Positions 23,635 through 31,870 of a DNA stretch of 41,465 nucleotides are shown one piece after another. The notes beneath the pieces are model-generated. The model did no database searches, was not told the DNA's origin, and worked only from the letters and a program-made list of their open reading frames with translations. Each line of letters begins with the position of its first letter. Positions within the stretch are counted from its first letter, which is position 1. The position numbers were made by a program, and so were the translations under genes. The DNA comes from Betaproteobacteria bacterium UBA5216. GTDB lineage: Bacteria; Pseudomonadota; Gammaproteobacteria; Burkholderiales; SG8-41. The stretch spans positions 1 through 41,465 of the forward strand of contig DHVE01000086.1 of NCBI GenBank assembly GCA_002412495.1, given 5' to 3'.

Positions 23635-25458
23635 TTAACCGCGGAGCAACGACAACACGTTGTTGGGCAGCGCGTTGGCTTGCGCCAACATCGCCGTGCC
23701 TGCTTGTTGCAGGATCTGGCCCCGAGTCAGGTTGGCGGTTTCCGAAGCGAAGTCGGCGTCCATGATACGGCTGCGCGCGGCGCTCAGGTTCTCCGACGTT
23801 GTTTGCAGATTGGCGATTGTCGAGCCGAACCGGTTTTGCACCGCACCCAGATCGGCGCGGATACTGGTAACCTGGCTTAATGCGCCATCGAGAATGGCGA
23901 TTGCGGCGTTGGCGCCGGCGGCCGTCGAAATATTGACGGTGTCCAGTTTTGTCAAGGCAACCGATGCCGTTGATAATCCCGCATAAGCCACATCGGCGCC
24001 GCCCACCGTGAAGCTCGATGCCGAGCTCAACGTCAGCGTGCCGCGGGTTGTCACGCCATTGCCATCGGCCGCCGCCACGCCGCCCGCGACGCCGGTGGTC
24101 AGCGCGCCAGCATTGGTGGAAGTCGGTTCGGCAAACGCGATCGTGCCGGTGCCATACGCATCGGAAGTCACGGTCAGGTTAGTGGCGCTTGCACCCGAGG
24201 TGACAACGTTTGTGCGGCCGGCCGCATATTCGGCGTCAATGGCGGATTTCAGGGCAAGGATCGAGTTGGTCGACGTGTCGCCGGCCGCGATGGTTACCTT
24301 GACATTGCCCGCAGTGACAGCCGCAGCCGAGGTCTGAAACTCATACGTGCGTCCGGCGATGGTGATGGAGTCACCAAGCGCCAGCCCGGTGCCGCTGCCT
24401 TCAACCGCGTTGACGAAGGTCAGGGTGCCCACTTCATGACCGCTGGCGTTCGCGCCCGCGGAAACGTCGAGGCCGGTGGCATTCTGTATGTCACGCGCGC
24501 CGGCTGCCGTCGCGGCCGAAGAGGTGATCGCGATGTTGCGGCCATCGGATGCCGTGAGCGTCAGCGCGCCGGTACTTGCGTCGGCCGTTGCGATCACGCC
24601 GGTTTGCGCGGCGACCACGTTAATGGCGGTGGCGGCATTGCGGCCCTGGGTGACGGCGCTGGTATCCGCCGCTATGGCGCCAATAGCGACACCGTTGATC
24701 AAGAGTGCTCCGCTGGAAAGGCCGGCACGGGCGACGGGCGCGGACCCGGCTACCGAATTGGTCGCGGTGGCGCTGACACCGGTGATGTTGGTCTTGGAGT
24801 TGATGGCGGTGGCCTTCGCCGTCGCGCTGTCCGCCGTAACGCCCGCGGCACTGGTGGCGGCGGACACGCCGATCTCGGTGCCATTAATGGTGAATCCCGC
24901 GCCATCGAAGGCGTTGGCGCTAACCGAGGTACTCGTGGTCTGATAGGCACCCAGAAGATTGGTGGTGGCTCCCGCGATGCCGAACGAAATGGTCTGGTTC
25001 GCGTTTGCGCCGACCTGGAATTGCGCGCTGCTGAACGTGCCGTCGAGAATGTTCTGGCCGTTGAATTGCGTGGTTTGTCCGATGCGCTGAATTTCCGCCA
25101 GCAATTGCGAGACTTCGGCGTTCAGCGCGGTGCGGTCAGAGGCCGAGTTGGTCGAGTTTGCCGACTGAATGGCCAGTTCGCGAATACGTTGCAGTGAATT
25201 GCCCGACTCGCCCAAGGCGCCCTCGGCGGTTTGTGCCAGGGAAATACCGTCGTTGGCATTGCGCGTCGCCTGGTTGAGGCCGCGTATCTGCGTGGTAAAT
25301 CGTTCGGAAATGGCGAGGCCGGCGGCGTCGTCCTTGGCGCTGTTGATACGCAGGCCCGACGACAGACGCTGCAGGGATTGCGAAAGCGACGTTTGAGAGG
25401 TGTTGAGGTTGCGTTGTGCATTTAGTGACGCAATATTGGTATTAATAATTTGAGGCAT
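23635..25458 (-). CDS. fliC: Flagellin
   Basis: Filament subunit, exported through the flagellar type III system. From ATG 25458 the protein is 607 aa. The N-terminal D0/D1 region is canonical (PQIINTNIASLNAQRNL, LSSGLRINSAKDDAAGLAI, ANDGISLAQTAEGAL), as is the C-terminal end (IMDADFASETANLT, ALPNNVLSLL). The central region (about 180-510) is Ala/Thr/Val-rich and contains flagellin IN-like motifs (FTINGTEIGV, LLINGVAIGA); it is surface-exposed and presumably antigenically variable. AAGGAG about 9 nt before ATG 25458 sets the start; the open frame upstream to 25551 is not translated because it contains the promoter. A sigma-28 promoter precedes it. No signal peptide and no second flagellin gene are seen here. 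Confidence 0.97.
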   Translation of the reverse strand: MPQIINTNIASLNAQRNLNTSQTSLSQSLQRLSSGLRINSAKDDAAGLAISERFTTQIRGLNQATRNANDGISLAQTAEGALGESGNSLQRIRELAIQSANSTNSASDRTALNAEVSQLLAEIQRIGQTTQFNGQNILDGTFSSAQFQVGANANQTISFGIAGATTNLLGAYQTTSTSVSANAFDGAGFTINGTEIGVSAATSAAGVTADSATAKATAINSKTNITGVSATATNSVAGSAPVARAGLSSGALLINGVAIGAIAADTSAVTQGRNAATAINVVAAQTGVIATADASTGALTLTASDGRNIAITSSAATAAGARDIQNATGLDVSAGANASGHEVGTLTFVNAVEGSGTGLALGDSITIAGRTYEFQTSAAAVTAGNVKVTIAAGDTSTNSILALKSAIDAEYAAGRTNVVTSGASATNLTVTSDAYGTGTIAFAEPTSTNAGALTTGVAGGVAAADGNGVTTRGTLTLSSASSFTVGGADVAYAGLSTASVALTKLDTVNISTAAGANAAIAILDGALSQVTSIRADLGAVQNRFGSTIANLQTTSENLSAARSRIMDADFASETANLTRGQILQQAGTAMLAQANALPNNVLSLLRG

Positions 25459-25550
25459 ATGATTCTCCTTGAGTCGTTGAGTGTCGTGGGCGGCTCCATG
25501 CCGTGACTTTGGTCTGGCGTGCCCACGGGTGTGAACCGCCGTCATAGGCA

Positions 25551-25577
25551 ATTACGGCCCGACCTGGTTTAACTTTA
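25551..25577 (-). promoter_or_regulatory. Sigma-28 (FliA) promoter of fliC
   Basis: On the minus strand TAAAGTTA (25570-25577), an 11-nt spacer and GCCGTAAT (25551-25558) match the flagellar consensus TAAAGTTT-N11-GCCGATAA at 7 of 8 and 6 of 8 positions. The start of transcription would lie about 85 nt before the fliC ATG. Flagellin genes are the classic FliA target, so this is a confident call. Confidence 0.85.
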
Positions 25578-25615
25578 GGTAATTCGCGTCCGGGAGGGAT
25601 AGCCGCTACTGGCAT

Positions 25616-25660
25616 GGCACAGGCCCGTGTTATAAGAAGTCGCACCCGGCCGCCTGTGCC
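25616..25660. repeat. Perfect 8-bp inverted repeat between a diguanylate cyclase gene and the fliC promoter
   Basis: GGCACAGG (25616-25623) and CCTGTGCC (25653-25660) are exact inverted copies around a 29-nt loop. The element sits after the stop of the minus-strand cyclase and before the fliC promoter. It may end or insulate cyclase transcription. No T-run follows. Confidence 0.5.
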
Positions 25661-25753
25661 ACGCTGGCGTCCGCGACGGCCAAGTTGAATAATTCTGTGC
25701 CAAGGGGCCAATGTTCCCCCATGCCTGCGTTGCAGCGGTGCAAGAGCGATTGC

Positions 25754-27427
25754 CTACGCGGAAAGGAGGGACTCGCAAGCCCGGGCCGTGGTGTCCAAAT
25801 CAGGCAGGTCGGGGACGCCCGCGCCTTGTAACGTGATAACGCGATTCTTGCCGGAACGCTTGGCCTGGTAAAGCGCGCAATCCGCGCGCGCGATCGCGGC
25901 CTCTTGTGTCTCCCCCGGGACATGCCGCGTGAGGCCCGTGCTGAAGGTAATCACCACCTTGCTATCGTCCGCAAGGAAAAAATACTTGGTTAGTGCCCGC
26001 TGTAGTCTGGTTAGCACCGCGCTGGCTTGATCGATGTCCGCGTTGGGTAGCAATATCAGGAATTCTTCGCCGCCGTATCGCGCGACACTGTCGCCAGGGC
26101 GGATGGTTTCTTTTATCAAAGTACACAAGTGCATCAGCACGTTGTCACCCGCCTGATGCCCAAAGTTATCGTTGAGATCCTTGAAATTGTCGATGTCGAG
26201 CAACGCAATGCAAATAGGTGTTTTCTCGCGCTCCGATATCGCCATCTCGCGCTCGAATGCCTCTTGCAGGCCGCGCCGGTTGAGTGTTCCCGTCAGGAAG
26301 TCAGTGTGAACCTTTTCACTGATCTGCTGCAATTTCGTTTCGAGCGCCGCGATTTTGCGTTCCGCGGCGTCCACGCGTTGCCGCGCGTCAAGAACTTCTT
26401 GGCGCGAACTCAGCGTTCTGGTTTGTATATTGCGCGTTTCACGCAACACTTCTTCCAATAACAGATTCAGCTGCTGAACATCATTGGTTTGGCGAATTTT
26501 TTGGGAAAGATTTTCGACGCTGTCGTGGTAATCGCCGGTTGCCGTAGACAGGTGACCGAGTTCGTCGATAAATGAGGCAATCATCTGCTTCAGATTGATT
26601 CTGACTTCAGACAGGCCCTGTTTAAGCTGGCCCTGCTTAAGAATGATGTCCTTGAGATTGCAGCGTGCCTGTTCGAGTGCGTCAAGGCTCAACGGATCAC
26701 GGATGGATTGTTGTACGACTTGTATTTGTCCCCGAAGCCATTGATCGTCCGCGACGAGTTCGCCGACGTTATCGATCATGAGCCGTAACAGGTCGAGTAA
26801 TGCCGATTGCAGCTTATCCCGTTGATTTCCCAGGCGTTCCATGCCGCTCCAGAGTGTCTGCAGGCGTTGCCGCAGATGGTCGGGATGGATGGCATCTGAC
26901 TCGCGCAGAAATCGCGCAATTCCGGCCGCCTCGGCGGCAAGTGCGGGGCTGCTTATCAGGCGCCCCGCAATTCCCGATTCCAGCGTTTGGGCAAGTAGCT
27001 TGTAAGCTTCGGTTCCCGCCGTTGACGATTGCGCTTCCGGTTGGATGTCGGGGGCGACGCCAGTCAAACTCAGTGTGGCATCACCTTTGCAATCAGAAGG
27101 GGCTTTCGGTTTCGTGGCGCGCGAAACCATTATCCTCAACTGATCCGTGAATTTCAGCATGTCCCGTTGCGCCCTGCCCCAGTCGCCCGCGCAAGAGGAA
27201 TCGGTGAGGTCGCGAGCCAGTGATTCCAGTTGCGGGGTGTCACGTGGCAGTTTTCGAGCCATGTCTTGCAGGATCGTTTCAGGCCCGATTCGTACGGTAT
27301 CGTTACTTCCCCTGTCTAATTGCAAGTACAGTTGTCGATAATTGTCCGGCGTAGGCTCCAGTTTTTTCTTTGCCAGCTCGATTAGCGTTGCACGCGCGAG
27401 CTTTTTGCTGGTGGTTTCTTGTTGCAT
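25754..27427 (-). CDS. Diguanylate cyclase (GGEEF) with helical N-terminal domain
   Basis: Makes c-di-GMP from two GTP. A 557-aa soluble protein from ATG 27427. The N-terminal segment (KKLARATLIELAKKKLEPTP, then DNYRQLY) and a long helical region (about 30-340) precede a coiled coil (about 345-390). The GGDEF domain occupies about 395-540. The active site is GGEEF at 452-456 preceded by ARY. An RxxD inhibitory site (RPGD) lies exactly five residues before it, so product feedback is expected. No membrane segment is seen. The start matches that of the paralogue at 27754. Upstream TTG 27487 is less likely. A strong sigma-28-like promoter lies 83 bp upstream, placing this gene with late flagellar genes; fliC lies just downstream in the same orientation. 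Confidence 0.9.
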   Translation of the reverse strand: MQQETTSKKLARATLIELAKKKLEPTPDNYRQLYLQLDRGSNDTVRIGPETILQDMARKLPRDTPQLESLARDLTDSSCAGDWGRAQRDMLKFTDQLRIMVSRATKPKAPSDCKGDATLSLTGVAPDIQPEAQSSTAGTEAYKLLAQTLESGIAGRLISSPALAAEAAGIARFLRESDAIHPDHLRQRLQTLWSGMERLGNQRDKLQSALLDLLRLMIDNVGELVADDQWLRGQIQVVQQSIRDPLSLDALEQARCNLKDIILKQGQLKQGLSEVRINLKQMIASFIDELGHLSTATGDYHDSVENLSQKIRQTNDVQQLNLLLEEVLRETRNIQTRTLSSRQEVLDARQRVDAAERKIAALETKLQQISEKVHTDFLTGTLNRRGLQEAFEREMAISEREKTPICIALLDIDNFKDLNDNFGHQAGDNVLMHLCTLIKETIRPGDSVARYGGEEFLILLPNADIDQASAVLTRLQRALTKYFFLADDSKVVITFSTGLTRHVPGETQEAAIARADCALYQAKRSGKNRVITLQGAGVPDLPDLDTTARACESLLSA

Positions 27428-27753
27428 TGTGATTTGCTTTGACTGTAGTAAAGCCGATAGCCCCAACTTTTGACAGGCAACCGGCAAGTGCGGCTCTGGA
27501 ATGCATGACCTATCGGCGCAAACCGGAGAAAACTTTAGCGATTGCCAATATGGCGCGGAAACAAGCCTTTCCCGCGCCCCCTTTGTGGATGGCCGAACGC
27601 GCTGAATTTTGCTTTCTCCGATTCCCTCAAACGCGAAAACAGCCGGGAATTACCGCCTTTTTTCGATGTATCGGCGCCACGGGAAGGGCAATAATCGCAA
27701 GCTCGCGTTCCTGGCGGATTTCAATGGCCGGGGGACTATAAATCGGGACTCCC
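27428..27753. other. Intergenic region between divergent diguanylate cyclase genes
   Basis: No gene is seen. The minus-strand sigma-28-like promoter (27510-27537) lies here. For the plus-strand cyclase, TATAAA at 27737-27742 could be a -10 element but no matching -35 sequence is found, and it would leave a leader of only a few bases. Confidence 0.5.
27510..27537 (-). promoter_or_regulatory. Sigma-28 (FliA)-like promoter of the diguanylate cyclase gene
   Basis: On the minus strand TAAAGTTT (27530-27537) is an exact -35 match, followed by a 12-nt spacer and GCCGATAG (27510-27517), 7 of 8 for the -10. The spacer is one base longer than the enteric optimum. Orientation and position (83 bp before the ATG at 27427) fit the cyclase gene. 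Confidence 0.75.
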
Positions 27754-29307
27754 ATGGCTGAAAAGAAACCCTTTGAAATCGCGCGCGAGGCGCTTATGAA
27801 ATTGACCTCGCGAAAGCTGATGCCGACGCCGGTCAACTATCAGGCAATCTATAATGAAATTGCCGGCACGCCGGACGTCTCGCCATTTCCAGAGGACGCG
27901 CTGTGCAATATTGCCCGTGCGTTACCCGCCAAGAGTGATTTGCAAACTAGGCAGCGGGAATCGCTGAAGCGCGCCATAGGTCAGCACAACTGGCAGTTAG
28001 TACAGGAGGTGTTGGTCGCATACATTGGCGCCAGCACGGAGAGTCCGGTTGGTCGAAACAGCGTCGCGCCCGAGAATGGTCCGAAGGGCGAGAATCTCGC
28101 GAATTCCCCACCGGCGTGGCTCGCGGAAATATTGGAAGTCGTGGCGCGGCTGATAGAAAATTCTCTGCCGGCACTGGGTGATGATGATGCGCGATTGTCC
28201 GAACAAGTCGAGCAGGTGCTCAAGGAGATTCGCGATCCGCTGACGGAGATGAGCAAGGTGAAGTCATCGCTGGCGAACTTCGGTTACCGGTTGTCTTTTG
28301 TCGCCGAAGATCAGGCTGAAATCCGCGCCACCTTGCTGAAGTTATTGCATCTGGTCATCGAAAACATTGGCGACTTGAGTCCGGAGGACGGCTGGTTAAA
28401 ACGCCAAGTTGATGCATTGATGGCGTCGGTTACGCCGCCGCTGACGTTGCGCCGGCTCGACGATCTCGAACGGCGCCTGAAAGATGTGATGTTCAAGCAA
28501 ATCGAGGCGAAGCACCATTCGCTTGCGTTGCAAGAGGACATGCGGCGCATGCTGGCCACGTTCATCGAGCGTCTGGCGTCCATGACCGACGCCACTAGCA
28601 CTTATCACACTAAAATGGAAGAAAGCGCGCGTTTGATGGAGCAGGCCAAATCGCTTGATGATATTCGGCCGGTGCTGAAGGAAGTCATATTTACCACGCG
28701 CAATATGGCGACTGACATGGCCAGCGCTCGTGATGAGCTGCGCGCCATGCGAAATAAAATCTCGGCCGCCGAAGCCGATATCTCCAAACTACAACAGGAA
28801 CTTGACGCGGCGAGTGCGCAGGCGCGGCACGATTCCTTGACGGGCGCGCTTAATCGCAAGGGGCTGGATGAAGCAATGGCGCGGGAACTGGCCGATGTGC
28901 AGCGAAAGGAAACGCCTTTGTGCGTTGCATTGTTGGACATCGACAATTTCAAGAAACTCAATGACAGCATAGGGCATGACGCCGGAGATGCCGCCTTGAA
29001 TCATCTGGTAGGCGTAACGCGAGAAAGCATGCGCGCACAGGATACGCTCGCTCGATATGGTGGCGAGGAGTTCGTCATCTTGATGCCGGACACGCCCTTG
29101 GAGCAGGGGATTGAAGCCATGACGCGTCTACAGCGCGCTTTGACGCGGCGGTTTTTTCTGGCGGGTTCGGAGCCCGTCCTTATTACGTTCAGCGCGGGCG
29201 TTGCGCAATTGCAGTTCAACGAGGGTGGTGAGGACGCCATCAAGCGCGCCGATCATGCGATGTACCTGGCCAAGCGCGCGGGTAAAAATCGCGTAATCGG
29301 AGCATGA
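27754..29307 (+). CDS. Diguanylate cyclase (GGEEF), paralogue of the divergent neighbour
   Basis: A 517-aa soluble protein with the same design as the divergent gene. The N-terminal segment KKPFEIAREALMKLTSRKLMPTP aligns with its neighbour (conserved KKL..A...L.....L.PTP.NY pattern), followed by helical region, coiled coil (about 300-360) and GGDEF domain (about 365-515). The active site is GGEEF at 436-440 and RAQD gives an intact RxxD inhibitory site five residues before it. The coiled coil suggests a dimer. The start has only a weak ribosome-binding sequence (GGGA). Sequence divergence between the two is large outside the motifs, so the duplication is old. No sigma-28 motif was found on this side. 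Confidence 0.9.
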   Translation: MAEKKPFEIAREALMKLTSRKLMPTPVNYQAIYNEIAGTPDVSPFPEDALCNIARALPAKSDLQTRQRESLKRAIGQHNWQLVQEVLVAYIGASTESPVGRNSVAPENGPKGENLANSPPAWLAEILEVVARLIENSLPALGDDDARLSEQVEQVLKEIRDPLTEMSKVKSSLANFGYRLSFVAEDQAEIRATLLKLLHLVIENIGDLSPEDGWLKRQVDALMASVTPPLTLRRLDDLERRLKDVMFKQIEAKHHSLALQEDMRRMLATFIERLASMTDATSTYHTKMEESARLMEQAKSLDDIRPVLKEVIFTTRNMATDMASARDELRAMRNKISAAEADISKLQQELDAASAQARHDSLTGALNRKGLDEAMARELADVQRKETPLCVALLDIDNFKKLNDSIGHDAGDAALNHLVGVTRESMRAQDTLARYGGEEFVILMPDTPLEQGIEAMTRLQRALTRRFFLAGSEPVLITFSAGVAQLQFNEGGEDAIKRADHAMYLAKRAGKNRVIGA

Positions 29308-29374
29308 ACGGCGTTGCGTTTATGCGGCGATCACGTGGGGCCGGACTGCCAACTACATTAAGCCCGACAAACTG

Positions 29375-30007
29375 CTAGTCCACGATATTGTTCTGGATGG
29401 CGTATCGGGTTAGTTCCGCATTGTGCTTCATGTGCATTTTTTCGAGTATGCGGCTACGGTACACGCTGACCGTTTTCACGCTGATCGCCATTTGCTGGCC
29501 GATTTCCTTCATTGATTTTCCGGAGGCTATCAGGCACAAAGTCTGATACTCGCGAATCGAGAGTTTATGGTGTGCTAGTTGCGTGTTGTCGTCACCGATT
29601 GAATTGGCCAGCGCCTCCGCCACGCCAGGCGTTACGTACTTGCGGCCAGCGCTGACTTGTTCAATGGCGCTAAGCAATTGTCCCGGGGCGCTTTGTTTGG
29701 TCAGGTAACCGGATGCGCCGGCCTTTAGCGCACGCAATGCGTACTGATCTTCCGGGTGCATAGACAGCATTAACACTTTCAGCCTAGGGAACTCTTTGCG
29801 AATCAGCTTCAGGGTTTCAATGCCGTTGCGGTCAGGCAGCGAGATGTCGAGCAGTACGACGTCACAAGGTGTGGTTCTGAGCAGTTGCAGGGCTTGCGTG
29901 CTGGTGCCTGCTTCGCCAGCCATTTTCAGGTTCGCAGCCTCGCTAATGATCTGGATTAGTCCCCGCCGCAGTATGGCGTGGTCATCGACAATAATAACTC
30001 TAACCAT
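29375..30007 (-). CDS. NarL/FixJ-type response regulator (receiver plus LuxR-type HTH)
   Basis: A 210-aa transcription factor from ATG 30007. The receiver (1-120) has D8-D9, acceptor D54 in VVLLDISLPDRNG and K104 in YLTKQS. The LuxR-type helix-turn-helix is at about 145-205 (LSIREYQTLCLIASGKSMKEI, ISVKTVSVYRSRILEKM; conserved REyqtL and TVsvyRsrI positions). Its ATG overlaps the stop of the upstream kinase gene by 8 bases, so the two form a coupled two-component pair. The open frame extends upstream to 30112 but that part lies within the kinase gene. Target genes are unknown. Confidence 0.92.
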   Translation of the reverse strand: MVRVIIVDDHAILRRGLIQIISEAANLKMAGEAGTSTQALQLLRTTPCDVVLLDISLPDRNGIETLKLIRKEFPRLKVLMLSMHPEDQYALRALKAGASGYLTKQSAPGQLLSAIEQVSAGRKYVTPGVAEALANSIGDDNTQLAHHKLSIREYQTLCLIASGKSMKEIGQQMAISVKTVSVYRSRILEKMHMKHNAELTRYAIQNNIVD

Positions 30008-31514
30008 AATAATTTCGCGATGACTCGGAATTAGCCTGCGGCCGGACGGTGTCATGGAGTGGCAGACGCGCGGTAATGGTTGTGCCAATGCCAGGACTAC
30101 CGCTGAATTCAAGTTCTCCGGAAAGATTGCGCATGCGTTCGAGCATGCCCCGTATACCGAAGGATTTCTCCTTCAACAGATCCGTTTGCATGAACCCCTG
30201 TCCGTTGTCGGTAACCGACAAGGTGCAAGTGCAATTGTCCGTCGTCAGTGATACCTCAACACGAGTTGCCCGAGAATGTTTTGAAATGTTGGTCAATGAT
30301 TCCCGAAACACGCTGAATAAGGCATTGGCTAATTCCGGACGAACCGCGATATCGTCATTGTTACTCCGAATCAAGCAGGGTATTTCCGTGCGTTTCGTAA
30401 ATTCGGACGCTTCCCACTGCACGGCTGCCAGTAGTCCCAGGTCAAGTAGCGGAGGACGAAGGTCATGCGCAATGCGGGAAGTGGCTTGCAGCGTGCGGTC
30501 CGCAAGAAATTCAAGAGAATGAAGCTTTGCCTTAACGTCTGAATTGGCGGAAGCCATATGCTTGATGAGCCACAATATATCTATCTTGATTGCCGTAAGG
30601 TTGCCGCCGATGTCATCGTGCACCTCCCGCGCAACGCTCATACGTTCGGCTTCCTTTGCGATTTGAAGGTGGGATGACAGCGCGGAAAGTCGCCGTTGCG
30701 AGCGCAGCAGGTCCAGCTCGGCAAATTTACGTGGAGAGATGTCTTGAGCGATGCCGTCCCATTGAACGGTTCCTGCTTCAAGTCGGTGCGGGCTCATGCG
30801 CACGCTGATCCATTTTTTGCTACCGGAGGGATGACCCTCAATGCGCCCTTCCCATACAATTTGATGAAGGGACAGGGATGAGGCCATGAGTCGGTTGCGC
30901 AGGCTCGATTTGGTCTTGTCCAGCATTCGATTGCAGAACAACTCGCTATTTGCCAGCAAATCAGCGGGAGGTAAATTCAATAATTCCTTACAGCCTTCGC
31001 TCACATATGAAAACACGACGTGACCGGATGAACTCACTAGTAGCTGGAATACCATACCGGGGATGTTGGAGGCAATCGCGCGAAATCGCGCTTCGTTTTC
31101 CTTCAGTTGCATCTGTGCCTGGCGCGCCGCGCGTCGCATGGCGCCCTCGCTCAATTCGCGGTCGATGGCGGGCGTCAGGCGGGACAAATTGTTTTTCATC
31201 AGGTAATCGCACGCGCCCGCGCGCATGGCATTTACAGCGATTTCCTCGCCGATGTTGCCCGATGTGATTATCACCGGCAGGTCGGGATCATGTTGCCGAA
31301 TAAGGTGCATGGCGGCCATTGCATCCAGCTGCGGCAGGGTATAGTCCGAAATTACTAGGTCCCACTGTGCAGTTGTAAGCGCGTCGAGTAAGCCGCTTAG
31401 AGAATCAACTCGAGCATGCGAGACATCAAATCCACCGCTTTCGATCTCGGCAAGCAAGAGCACGGCGTCTTCTTCCAAGTCTTCAATCAGCAGTAAGCGC
31501 AGGGGTCTGGGCAT
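30000..31514 (-). CDS. Cytoplasmic REC-PAS histidine kinase (HisKA_3, NarX/UhpB type)
   Basis: A 504-aa kinase without membrane segments. An N-terminal receiver (D57 in LVISDYTLPQLD, K107 in YLMKNN, SGNIGEEIA) is followed by a PAS domain (about 140-262). The HisKA_3 dimerisation domain carries H299 in AREVHDDIGGNL, and the ATPase domain has SVFRESLTNISKHSRA, VTDNGQGF and SFGIRGMLERM. This is the kinase type that pairs with NarL-family regulators, and such a regulator is encoded directly downstream with overlap. The receiver suggests input from a further kinase. Its REC-PAS front resembles that of the protein at 33001. ATG 31514 has no obvious ribosome-binding site. Confidence 0.92.
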   Translation of the reverse strand: MPRPLRLLLIEDLEEDAVLLLAEIESGGFDVSHARVDSLSGLLDALTTAQWDLVISDYTLPQLDAMAAMHLIRQHDPDLPVIITSGNIGEEIAVNAMRAGACDYLMKNNLSRLTPAIDRELSEGAMRRAARQAQMQLKENEARFRAIASNIPGMVFQLLVSSSGHVVFSYVSEGCKELLNLPPADLLANSELFCNRMLDKTKSSLRNRLMASSLSLHQIVWEGRIEGHPSGSKKWISVRMSPHRLEAGTVQWDGIAQDISPRKFAELDLLRSQRRLSALSSHLQIAKEAERMSVAREVHDDIGGNLTAIKIDILWLIKHMASANSDVKAKLHSLEFLADRTLQATSRIAHDLRPPLLDLGLLAAVQWEASEFTKRTEIPCLIRSNNDDIAVRPELANALFSVFRESLTNISKHSRATRVEVSLTTDNCTCTLSVTDNGQGFMQTDLLKEKSFGIRGMLERMRNLSGELEFSGSPGIGTTITARLPLHDTVRPQANSESSRNYYG

Positions 31515-31870
31515 GAGGGGGTGAATCGGGTGTAGGTAACTATTTTCAATAAAATCAATAGTATATTAGAGAACCGGGTGCGGGCGACCGTCGTTTCGCT
31601 ACATTTTAATCAATTCTATTCCGTGATGGCTGGCCAGTGTACTCAAGTTGTCTAAATAGCGAGCCGATATTTGTATCGCAAGTGGGGCGAAATCCGTCAC
31701 CCGGCCCGGATTTCGAAATGAATTTCATATCAACCTCGGAAATAGGCTGCTTATCCATAGTATTGGCCACGGAGAAAAGCGCCATCATGTGCTTGTTTGC
31801 CTTCATTGGCCCAATTCCCAGCTGGTAGGCGGGCAAGTCTGGGTGACAGCGCTTTAAAAAGAGGCTAATT
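31515..31870. other. Intergenic region between divergent genes
   Basis: A comparatively AT-rich gap. On the minus strand TATACT near 31560 could be a -10 element for the kinase gene, without a good -35. On the plus strand a sigma-28-like motif is listed at 31643-31670. AGAGG six bases before ATG 31871 is a clear ribosome-binding site. No small gene is convincing. Confidence 0.5.
31643..31670 (+). promoter_or_regulatory. Candidate sigma-28 (FliA)-like promoter
   Basis: TCAAGTTG (31643-31650), a 12-nt spacer and GCCGATAT (31663-31670) match the flagellar consensus at 6 of 8 and 7 of 8 positions. It points toward the gene at 31871 but lies about 200 bp upstream of it. Confidence 0.4.
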
